DNA of 64,000 nucleotides, taken from NCBI RefSeq assembly GCF_900187295.1, contig NZ_LT906473.1, positions 2,914,001 through 2,978,000 on the forward strand. The letters are read 5' to 3'. The stretch is from Corynebacterium cystitidis (GTDB taxonomy: Bacteria > Actinomycetota > Actinomycetes > Mycobacteriales > Mycobacteriaceae). Shown here piece by piece: positions 26,125-33,735 of the stretch. The notes under the pieces are model-generated. The model ran no database searches and had not been told where the DNA came from. It was given only the letters and a program-made list of their open reading frames with translations. The position numbers were made by a program, and so were the translations under genes. How positions within the stretch are numbered: the first letter of the stretch is position 1; every line of letters begins with the position of its first letter.

Positions 26125-26160
26125 GTTAACGTCAGGTTAACAAATGAACGGCCGGTTAAC
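26125..26160. repeat. Three GTTAAC motifs upstream of the second paralogue
   Basis: Copies at 26125, 26136 and 26155. The first two repeat the 11-base spacing and flanks seen at 25324-25340 (AAAGTTAACG, CAGGTTAACAAA), suggesting one regulator binds before both genes. Confidence 0.6.
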
Positions 26161-26185
26161 GGAAAGCGGGAAGGAAGTGAACTAG

Positions 26186-26296
26186 ATGGGAATTAAAACA
26201 TTCGTCAATCTCCTGGCCGGAGACACCGCATCTAAGCAAGCAGACCACGGCCTCAACTCATGGGACACGATGGCAGCCAGCCTGCACCGTAACTAG
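26186..26296 (+). CDS. 36-residue small protein
   Basis: ATG at 26186 follows AAGGAAG at about 8-9 bases and encodes MGIKTFVNLLAGDTASKQAD followed by HGLNSWDTMAASLHRN. It sits between the GTTAAC array and the second phosphatase-like gene, 76 bases upstream of it, and would be cotranscribed. There is no recognised family; conservation is untested. Confidence 0.45.
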   Translation: MGIKTFVNLLAGDTASKQADHGLNSWDTMAASLHRN

Positions 26297-26372
26297 CGGC
26301 ACAAAGTCGTACACATTCAATTTCACACCAGAAACACATGGCAACCAGAATACTCAATGAAAGGAGGATGCC

Positions 26373-26969
26373 ATGACCGTTATCAACAACATCCGTAAAG
26401 ACCTCTACTCTCGCTTCGCCTACTCAATCGACACCGAAGCTATTGACCAGGTGCTAGACGCAGCCCTGGAGGAGCACAGCGAGCGCGCCATCGTCCAGGA
26501 CTTCGTTCCTGTACTTGCGGAACGCGACGCATACAACGAGCTGACACTGTACGCGGCACCGGCCCTGCACATTGAGTTTGCCAACCGTTCGAACCGGGCA
26601 ATGGCACGTGCGGCAGCCGCATTGGCTCGCGACCTCACAGGGCGTCGCGTCACCGCTACCGTCGCCCCCACCCACCCCGAAAACTCAACCGATGAAAAGG
26701 TGGAGTGGGTCATGGACGAGCGGGGCCTGAACGCCCCCGTCGACGAGCGTGAACACCGCACCATGCGCACCCCAGACCTGGTAATTTACCTTGGTGCTGA
26801 TGAAGCCCACGACCGGGCTGGGCGCAATGCAAGCACCATCGACGTCCCAGACACCGACGGTATGACTGTAGAGCAGGTCCGCGACGTCATTGATGCCTTG
26901 ACCGAGAAGCTCTCCGCAACCTTGCAGAAGCACGACATTGCCGCCGAAAGTGCGACGCTGCCTGCGTAG
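26373..26969 (+). CDS. Second phosphatase-like paralogue, active site lost
   Basis: A 198-residue protein with the same layout as the gene 0.4 kb upstream: a three-helix N-terminal domain (IRKDLYSRFAYSIDTEAIDQ...DFVPVLAERDA) and an ArsC/LMW-PTP-like domain (LHIEFANRSNRAMARAAAAL). Aligned to CX5R, Cys is Asn71 and Arg is Met77, so it is more degenerate than its paralogue. AAAGGAGG lies 5 bases before the ATG, a very strong ribosome site, so it is well expressed rather than decaying. GTTAAC motifs lie upstream and a terminator follows. The two may form a heteromer; function unknown. Confidence 0.75.
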   Translation: MTVINNIRKDLYSRFAYSIDTEAIDQVLDAALEEHSERAIVQDFVPVLAERDAYNELTLYAAPALHIEFANRSNRAMARAAAALARDLTGRRVTATVAPTHPENSTDEKVEWVMDERGLNAPVDEREHRTMRTPDLVIYLGADEAHDRAGRNASTIDVPDTDGMTVEQVRDVIDALTEKLSATLQKHDIAAESATLPA

Positions 26970-26990
26970 CGTAAACAGAGGATAATCCGC

Positions 26991-27027
26991 GAAAACCCTG
27001 GCTTTTGGGCTGGGGTTTTCTGCCTTT
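26991..27027 (+). terminator. Terminator before glfT2
   Basis: GAAAACCC and GGGTTTTC pair around a GC-containing loop and are followed by TGCCTTTTT. It separates the phosphatase-like gene from the glfT2 operon. Confidence 0.65.
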
Positions 27028-27132
27028 TTAACGCGCTGAGCAACGAAACCCGCGACCTAACGCGTGCCAACATTCTGTCTCGCAGGCATCAACTACTAAT
27101 CTTGAGGGATACAGAGTGCCCCAACACCGAAA

Positions 27133-29079
27133 GTGAGAATCGTGAAAGCCGTGGATGTTCTCCAGCGCGTGCTCCTGCCACGCAAGGGTGAGCCGCACGA
27201 TGTGCGCATGCTTTACCTTGTTGAAGCCGAGCAGAATAAACAGCGACTAAAGTGGCCCGACCGCCACCAAGTACACATCCCGGCAGGTGCCGAGGTCTCC
27301 TTCCAGACCTACTTCAACGCCTTCCCAGCCTCCTACTGGCGCCGCTGGTCCCAGCTCGACGAGGTCATCCTGACAATGGAGATCACTGGTTCCGCAACCG
27401 TTTCGGTCTATCGCTCCAAGGAAGACGGCACCCGCATCTCGGTGACTAATGAAAGTGTTGCTGGAGACAACAACCGCGTTGAAATCCCTCTGCCGTTGAA
27501 GAACTTCGAGGATGGTGGCTGGCTCTGGTTCGACATCACCGCAGAAACCGACGTGGTCGTCGATAATGCGGCATGGTGCGCAGGCATCGCACCACAGGCG
27601 CAGACCATGCCCGACGGCAGCACTGTTGGCCCCTTCGCCAAGGAAGTGGCTGTGGGCATTCCCACGTTCAACCGCCCCCGCGACGCCGTCAACGCCTTGC
27701 ATGCACTGGCAGAAGACCCGAAGGTGCTCGAGGCCATCACACACGTGATCATGCCGGACCAAGGTGATCAACATCCCGCCGACGAGCCCGACTTCAAAGA
27801 AGCCAAAGAGGCCCTCGGCGATCGCCTGACCATCTACCCGCAGGGCAACCTGGGTGGTTCAGGCGGGTACTCGCGCATCATGTACGAGGCGACGGAGGCT
27901 CCTTATATCCTCTACATGGACGATGACATCGCTATCGAACCGGACTCTATCCTGCGCGCGGTCCAGGCGGCCCGCTATGCGAAAAGCCCAATCTTAGTCG
28001 GTGGCCAGATGCTCAACCTGCAAGATCGTTCTCAGCTGCGCACCACCGGGGAAGCAGTCAATGGGCATGACTTCATGTGGGGGGCAGCCCCGCACGCCGT
28101 TTATGACCACGACTTTGCCGCGTACCCACTCGGTTTCATCGGTACTGACCAGCAGCAGAGCGACCCGAAGTTTAAAGACTCCCGTGCGCTGCACCGCCGC
28201 ATCGACGTGGACTACAACGGCTGGTGGATGAACCTCTTCCCGCGCGTGGTTGCTGAGCAGCTCGGCCTGCCGCTGCCACTGTTCATTAAGTGGGATGATA
28301 CTGAATACGCCCTGCGCGCCAAGGCCGCGGGCTTTCCGACGGTCACGTGGCCCGGTGCCGCAATCTGGCACATGGCGTGGGCCGATAAGGATGATGCTAT
28401 CGACTGGCAGGCCTACTTCCACCTGCGTAATCGCCTGATTGTGGCCGCGATGTATCACGAGGGCGGATTCACCGGCATTGAGCGTTCCATCTTCAAGTCC
28501 TCCATGAAGCATATGATGTGCATGGAGTACTCCACCATGGCCATCCAGATCGAGGCCTTGAAGGACGTCCTGGCCGGCCCAGCCCAACTTTTCGACATCC
28601 TCGAATCTTCCCTGCCCCGCATCCAGGAGATCCGCCAGCAGTACGATGACGCCAAAGTTATCGAATCCGCCGCTGAACTCCCAGCGCCCACCGGTGCGCC
28701 GGGCGTGCCGACGAAAAACGTTGGCGGTCGGCTGGGCAAGGTGAAGAAAATTCCGTGGTTGCTGAAAACCATCAAGCACCTGCGCTCCAAGGAAGACCGC
28801 AGCAACTGGGATGCACCACAGCTCAATCTCACGGCGGAGGAAGCACGTTGGTTCACTTTGTCGCGCGTTGACTCAGCTACAGTTTCTACCGCTGGTGGTA
28901 CCGGTGTAGCATTCCGCAAGCGTGACAAGGAGCTGGCTGAAGACCTGCTGAAGCAGACCCGGGCACTACTCGGTGAAGTCAAAACTAACTGGGACGACCT
29001 GAAGCAGCAGTACCGTGCAGCGAAGCCGGACCTGGTCGCCCGCGAAAACTGGAAGAAGATTTTTGATGAGCAAGCGTGA
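27133..29079 (+). CDS. glfT2: Galactofuranosyltransferase GlfT2
   Basis: A 648-residue bifunctional transferase that polymerises the galactan with alternating beta-1,5 and beta-1,6 galactofuranose. It has an N-terminal beta-sandwich-like region (residues ~1-150), then a GT-A domain (VGIPTFNRPRDAVNAL) with metal motif YMDDDIAIE (D~263), acceptor/catalytic KWDDTEYALRA and IWHMAW, and a helical C-terminus. GTG start at 27133; GTG 27142 is an alternative. Its stop overlaps the next gene, which begins the decaprenyl-phosphate branch. Homologue of Rv3808c; the substrate is supplied by Glf. Confidence 0.96.
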   Translation: MRIVKAVDVLQRVLLPRKGEPHDVRMLYLVEAEQNKQRLKWPDRHQVHIPAGAEVSFQTYFNAFPASYWRRWSQLDEVILTMEITGSATVSVYRSKEDGTRISVTNESVAGDNNRVEIPLPLKNFEDGGWLWFDITAETDVVVDNAAWCAGIAPQAQTMPDGSTVGPFAKEVAVGIPTFNRPRDAVNALHALAEDPKVLEAITHVIMPDQGDQHPADEPDFKEAKEALGDRLTIYPQGNLGGSGGYSRIMYEATEAPYILYMDDDIAIEPDSILRAVQAARYAKSPILVGGQMLNLQDRSQLRTTGEAVNGHDFMWGAAPHAVYDHDFAAYPLGFIGTDQQQSDPKFKDSRALHRRIDVDYNGWWMNLFPRVVAEQLGLPLPLFIKWDDTEYALRAKAAGFPTVTWPGAAIWHMAWADKDDAIDWQAYFHLRNRLIVAAMYHEGGFTGIERSIFKSSMKHMMCMEYSTMAIQIEALKDVLAGPAQLFDILESSLPRIQEIRQQYDDAKVIESAAELPAPTGAPGVPTKNVGGRLGKVKKIPWLLKTIKHLRSKEDRSNWDAPQLNLTAEEARWFTLSRVDSATVSTAGGTGVAFRKRDKELAEDLLKQTRALLGEVKTNWDDLKQQYRAAKPDLVARENWKKIFDEQA

Positions 29080-29578
29080 GTCTGACGTACTCGTAGCAAT
29101 CCAAGACGCCCTATACGATCGTCCTGGTGTGAAACCAGCAGCCCGTGCGCTGAGTGTGATCGGTGAGCACTCCCTGGGTTGGCTGGCGTTATCTGGCGCA
29201 GGAGCCGCCATCGTCGTCGATAAGCGTCAACGGCGCAAGTGGCTGGCGCTCGGTGCGGGAGCGTTTACGTCACACGCGGCATCGGTGGTACTCAAGCGCA
29301 TTGTGCGGCGCACCCGCCCGCATGATCCGCGCATTAAGATTGGGGTATCCACTCCGTCGAAGTTGTCGTTTCCCTCGTCACACTCCACATCGACCACCGC
29401 GGCGATGGTGAGTTTGGCGGACATTACCGGGTCGAAGATCCCTTACCTTGGCATTCCCGTGATCATGATCTCCCGTATGGTCTTAGGCGTGCACTACCCC
29501 ACAGACACCGTCGCCGGTGCCGCGTTGGGCGCGGTGTGTGCGAAGGCCGCGATCGAGATTGAAAGGAAGACTGCGTGA
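29066..29578 (+). CDS. PAP2-family phosphatase (Rv3807c-like)
   Basis: A 170-residue membrane phosphatase. PAP2 signatures are KRIVRRTRPHD, FPSSHSTSTTA and SRMVLGVHYPTDTVAG, carrying the acid-phosphatase catalytic Arg/His set. ATG at 29066 overlaps the glfT2 stop by 14 bases. Its position matches Rv3807c, proposed to dephosphorylate decaprenylphosphoryl-5-phosphoribose after the UbiA-type transferase made by the next gene (overlap GTGA). It leads to decaprenylphosphoryl-arabinose, the donor for arabinan. Confidence 0.9.
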   Translation: MSKRESDVLVAIQDALYDRPGVKPAARALSVIGEHSLGWLALSGAGAAIVVDKRQRRKWLALGAGAFTSHAASVVLKRIVRRTRPHDPRIKIGVSTPSKLSFPSSHSTSTTAAMVSLADITGSKIPYLGIPVIMISRMVLGVHYPTDTVAGAALGAVCAKAAIEIERKTA

Positions 29579-30567
29579 GCGATCATCAAAGACAGCATCC
29601 TGAACCGTTTCTGAAGCCAGAACCGCACACCTCGGGCGTGGATGTGAACGTCACCCGTACAGCTCCCAAGAACCTGCCGGATGCGATGATCAAGGCGCTG
29701 CGCCCCAAGCAGTGGATGAAAAACGTCCTCGTGGTCGCCGCACCACTGGCCGCCGGCCTTGAGGCGTTCACCGCGCGCACGCTCATAGATGTGGCCATTG
29801 CTTTTGTGGCGTTTTGCTTGGCGGCGTCCGCGATCTACCTGATCAATGACGCGCGCGATGTGGACTCTGATCGCGAGCACCCCACGAAGCGGTTCCGCCC
29901 GATCGCCTCCGGCATGCTGCCGATCAACCTGGCCTACGGGATGGCGGTGGTGCTGATCCTCGCCGCTATCGGCGTGTCGTTCCTGGCAACGGACGGGCTG
30001 GCGCTGGCAATCGTCGTGGGTGTCTACATCGCTTTGCAGCTGGGCTACTGCTTCGGGTGGAAGCACATCCCGGTGATCGATATCGCACTGGTGTCCTCGG
30101 GCTTTATGTTGCGCGCGATGGCTGGTGGCGTTGCTGCCGGCATCGAGCTGTCGCAGTGGTTCCTGCTGGTCGCTGCCTTTGGGTCTTTGTTTATGGCCTC
30201 CGGTAAGCGCTACGCGGAGCTGCTGCTGTCGGAGCGCACCGGCGCGAAGATCCGCAAAGCGCTCGAGGGCTACACCCCGACCTACCTGCGGTTTGTGTGG
30301 ACTCTTTCGGCCACAGCAGTGGTGATGAGTTACTCTCTGTGGGCGTTCGAGCTGTCTAACGTCACCGAGGGGTCAGGTTCTATCTGGTATCAAATCTCTT
30401 TGGTGCCCTTCGTGATCGCGATTCTGCGTTATGCCGCCGATGTTGACCGTGGACATGGTGGCGCCCCAGACGAGATCGCGTTGCAGGACCGTGTCCTGCA
30501 GATTCTCGCGATTGCCTGGCTGGCCTGCATTGTGATGGCAGTCTATGTGATCCCCGGTATCGCGTAA
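29575..30567 (+). CDS. ubiA: Decaprenyl-phosphate phosphoribosyltransferase (UbiA family)
   Basis: A 330-residue membrane prenyltransferase with about nine helices. The Asp-rich motif NDARDVDSDREHPTKRFRPI is the family signature. It transfers 5-phosphoribose from PRPP to decaprenyl phosphate, the committed step to the arabinan donor (Rv3806c homologue). GTG start overlaps the PAP2 stop by four bases. A cytosolic N-terminal extension of ~35 residues precedes the first helix. Confidence 0.93.
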   Translation: MSDHQRQHPEPFLKPEPHTSGVDVNVTRTAPKNLPDAMIKALRPKQWMKNVLVVAAPLAAGLEAFTARTLIDVAIAFVAFCLAASAIYLINDARDVDSDREHPTKRFRPIASGMLPINLAYGMAVVLILAAIGVSFLATDGLALAIVVGVYIALQLGYCFGWKHIPVIDIALVSSGFMLRAMAGGVAAGIELSQWFLLVAAFGSLFMASGKRYAELLLSERTGAKIRKALEGYTPTYLRFVWTLSATAVVMSYSLWAFELSNVTEGSGSIWYQISLVPFVIAILRYAADVDRGHGGAPDEIALQDRVLQILAIAWLACIVMAVYVIPGIA

Positions 30568-30582
30568 TGTAGCATCTAGCGC

Positions 30583-32379
30583 ATGGAAAAAAACGCCCGC
30601 ATTTCGCTGATTGGGTCCGCAATCATTGCGGGTGTTTTGGCATTGTATGGGGGCTGGACGCGCCGGTGGATGTCCGATGACGGCCTCATCGTTTTGCGCA
30701 CCGTGCGCAACATTGTGGCTGGCAACGGCCCTGTATTCAACGCGGGCGAACGCGTTGAAGCCAACACGTCCACTGTGTGGCAGTACTTGATCGCGGCCGT
30801 CGCGTGGGTTACGCCTGCCAGGCTCGAAGACATCGCCATGTGGTTGGCATTGGGCTTAACGACGATTGCAGCTGTGGTTGCCGTAGTGGCTGCCGCCAAA
30901 TATTGGGGTGGGGTGGTTGCACCCCTGGGTATCTTTGTTTATTTCGCGCTTCCGCCGGCACGAGACTTTGCCACCTCAGGGCTCGAGTGGGGGCTTTCTC
31001 TAGCATGGCTGGCCACGTGGTGGGCGCTGCTTGTGTGGTGGGCGCACCCGGCGGGGCGTCGTTTTTTACCTCCTGTTGGTTACTGGTTAGCGCTGTGGTG
31101 CGGGCTGAGCTGGCTGGTGCGCCCGGAACTGGCGCTCTATGGTGGCGTGACCGGAATCGTTTTGTTGTTTGCTGCACAGAACTGGAAGCAGCGGCTCGGC
31201 ATCCTCGCCGTAGCGCTACCGGTTCCCGCTGCCTACCAAATTTTTCGGATGGGCTACTACGGCCTGCTCACCCCGCATACGGCGGTGGCTAAATCCGCCA
31301 GTGATTCGCAGTGGGGCACCGGGTTCGGCTACGCGTGGGATCTGCTCGCACCGTACGCGTTGTATCTCCCACTGATTGTGGTTATTGCACTGCTGGCCTG
31401 GTTAGCCCGCGATGTGAGCAATCGCCGCCGCACCATCCTTCTTCTTGTCGCAGGTGTTGCCTTCGCACACATTGTGTATGTGTTGAAGGTGGGCGGTGAT
31501 TTCATGCACGGCAGAATGTGGCTGCTGCCCTTGTTTGCGCTGCTGCTGCCCGCCATGGTGGTGCCATTGAACAAGGTCACCGGTGCTGCTGTAGCAGCTG
31601 TAGTGGTGTGGGCTGCCGTGGTCGTCGTGCGCGCAAACCCGGTTGACTGGGAGGTCTACGAAAACGAAGAGCTGAATATCGTCGATGAGCGCGAATTTTG
31701 GTCGAATGCTACCCGTTCCCAGCCCGGCCACCCGCCACGCTATGCGGAGGATTTTCTGTCTGTGAAGGTACTCGGCCCGGACTGGGAGAAGAAGCTCAGC
31801 CAGGCCGAAGAGGAGGACGCTGCCCAGCTGACCCACATCATTGTGCAGCGCGAGCCGGAACTGTATTCGTGGTTGACGCTGCCACGTACCGAGCACGAGA
31901 CAGACCTGCAGGCACACCCCACCACGCTGTATCTGCTCAACCTGGGCATGACCAGTATGAACTCAGAACTTGACGTGCGCGTGCTCGATACCATGGGGCT
32001 TTCTACACCTTTGGCGGCGCGCATGCCACGCGATCCCGATGCCCGTGTAGGCCACGATAAATACCTGCCGCTTGAATGGCAGGTGGCGGATACCGCGACC
32101 GATCTCAGTGAGTTGCCGGACTGGATCGACGATGAGGTGGCCCGCCAGGCGCGCGCTGCGTTGCGTACACCGGAGATCGCGGAACTGTTGGCGTCGTCGC
32201 GCAAGCCGATGAGTTGGGCCCGATTTTGGGAGAATGTGAAATTTTCTTTAACCGGGGGCAGAACTCTTGAGCTTGACGACGACCCAGCAAAATACCTGGA
32301 CAAAGAAACGCTTGTGAAAATTGAGAATGGAGAGGATCCAGGCTTGACGGGTCAACAAATAGCCTGGTTGGACCGCTAG
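30583..32379 (+). CDS. aftB: Terminal beta-1,2-arabinofuranosyltransferase AftB
   Basis: A 598-residue GT-C membrane enzyme adding terminal beta-1,2-arabinofuranose, where mycolates are later attached. The first periplasmic loop has RWMSDDGLIVLRTVRNIVAG (DD near residues 29-30) and AGERVEANTSTVW. About ten membrane helices are followed by a ~240-residue periplasmic C-terminal domain. It lies 15 bases after ubiA and matches Rv3805c. It consumes the decaprenyl-phospho-arabinose made by the upstream genes. Confidence 0.93.
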   Translation: MEKNARISLIGSAIIAGVLALYGGWTRRWMSDDGLIVLRTVRNIVAGNGPVFNAGERVEANTSTVWQYLIAAVAWVTPARLEDIAMWLALGLTTIAAVVAVVAAAKYWGGVVAPLGIFVYFALPPARDFATSGLEWGLSLAWLATWWALLVWWAHPAGRRFLPPVGYWLALWCGLSWLVRPELALYGGVTGIVLLFAAQNWKQRLGILAVALPVPAAYQIFRMGYYGLLTPHTAVAKSASDSQWGTGFGYAWDLLAPYALYLPLIVVIALLAWLARDVSNRRRTILLLVAGVAFAHIVYVLKVGGDFMHGRMWLLPLFALLLPAMVVPLNKVTGAAVAAVVVWAAVVVVRANPVDWEVYENEELNIVDEREFWSNATRSQPGHPPRYAEDFLSVKVLGPDWEKKLSQAEEEDAAQLTHIIVQREPELYSWLTLPRTEHETDLQAHPTTLYLLNLGMTSMNSELDVRVLDTMGLSTPLAARMPRDPDARVGHDKYLPLEWQVADTATDLSELPDWIDDEVARQARAALRTPEIAELLASSRKPMSWARFWENVKFSLTGGRTLELDDDPAKYLDKETLVKIENGEDPGLTGQQIAWLDR

Positions 32380-32461
32380 GCAACGAATTGGTAACGTGCA
32401 TATAACGCTTTACCTTAAAGCTTCTCAGAATTATCTGTACGTTTCATGCATGAGGAGAACA

Positions 32462-33478
32462 ATGTCCACTCTCACTATGGTTCGGCGCCGGCTAGTGGCG
32501 CTCATCACCGCAGTCGCTACCGCTGCGGTACTGATGGTCGTTGGAACCGGCACGGCCGAAGCTGGCCCGCGCGACTGGCTGCGTCCCGACGCAACCGGGC
32601 ACTGTGAATGGGACGGTGTTGGTTTCTGGGTGCAGCGCTGCGATGTGTGGTCGCCAGCGAACGGCCGTAACATCACCGTGCAGATTCAGCCGGCAGCACG
32701 CGGTGGAAACGCAGGTTTCTACCTGCTGGACGGCTTGCGGGCGACCGAGCATACCAATGCGTGGCTGCATGATGTGAATGCGGCACAGACCTACAAGGAT
32801 TCCAATATCACGTTGGTGATGCCCGTCGGTGGTACCGCATCTTTCTATGCTGACTGGAACGCGCCGGCCACCTACGACTTCAACAACCCAGTCCGGTACA
32901 AGTGGGAGACCTTCCTCACTCAAGAGCTGCCAGGCTACTTGCAGCATCACTTTGGTGTAGCACCAAACAATAACTCGATCGCTGGCCTGTCTATGGGTGG
33001 TACCGCGGCGATGAACTTGGCTGCGAAGCACCCGAACCAGTTCCGTCAGGTCCTGTCCTACTCGGGCTACCTCACCACCACGCTGCCTGGTGCGCAAACC
33101 TTGTTGCGCTTGGCGCTGCTGGATGCAGGTGGATTCAACCTCAATGCGATGTACGGCTCGATGATCTCGCCACGCCGATTTGAAAATGATCCCTTCCACA
33201 ACATGGATGGCCTGGGCGGCACGGACGTGTACGTCTCTGCAGGTTCCGGTATCCCAGGTATTGCGGACCAAGGAATCTTGCCACAGCACATTGCCTCGGG
33301 CGTGGCCTTGGAATGGATTGCCAATCTGTCCACCCGGATGTGGGCAGTGAAAGCGCAAGCTCAGGGGATCAACGTGGCTCAGGACTACCCGCCAAATGGG
33401 ATTCATAACTGGAACCAGTTTGGTTACCAGCTGGAGCACACGAAGCCACGCGTGCTCGATGTGATGAACGCTTGGTAA
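32462..33478 (+). CDS. Mycoloyltransferase (antigen 85/Cmt family)
   Basis: A 338-residue secreted esterase transferring mycolic acid between trehalose monomycolate molecules or to arabinogalactan. Signal segment LITAVATAAVLMVVGTGTAEA precedes mature GPRDWLRP. The alpha/beta hydrolase nucleophile lies in IAGLSMGGTAAMNLA and the catalytic His in NGIHNWNQFGYQL. ATG at 32462 with GAGGAG 4 bases upstream is chosen over earlier in-frame starts. It has no C-terminal extension, unlike the next gene; corresponds to the Rv3803c/Rv3804c position. Confidence 0.93.
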   Translation: MSTLTMVRRRLVALITAVATAAVLMVVGTGTAEAGPRDWLRPDATGHCEWDGVGFWVQRCDVWSPANGRNITVQIQPAARGGNAGFYLLDGLRATEHTNAWLHDVNAAQTYKDSNITLVMPVGGTASFYADWNAPATYDFNNPVRYKWETFLTQELPGYLQHHFGVAPNNNSIAGLSMGGTAAMNLAAKHPNQFRQVLSYSGYLTTTLPGAQTLLRLALLDAGGFNLNAMYGSMISPRRFENDPFHNMDGLGGTDVYVSAGSGIPGIADQGILPQHIASGVALEWIANLSTRMWAVKAQAQGINVAQDYPPNGIHNWNQFGYQLEHTKPRVLDVMNAW

Positions 33479-33521
33479 GAAGCAGTTCAGAGCTCACCCA
33501 TTTCGGTGTGTCGCTTCACAA

Positions 33522-33550
33522 AGCCTCAAGTTGAACTTAAACTTGAGGCT
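33522..33550 (+). terminator. Hairpin after the first mycoloyltransferase
   Basis: AGCCTCAAGTT and AACTTGAGGCT form a perfect 11-pair stem with a 7-base loop. There is no clear T run, so it may be an attenuating or processing hairpin. Confidence 0.6.
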
Positions 33551-33735
33551 ATTGCGATTGTGTAACATTCGCAGTCGCTACACCGACAACTCAGATAGAA
33601 AACTAAACACGGCCACAGGCACTGTGGGACCATCCGACAAACGCACGCCCGGGGGAGGGGAACCCCCGGGACGCGTTGATTCGTGGACCGCCGGTGGCCC
33701 TCTGTGCACCATCAACACTTTCGAGGACAATTCTT

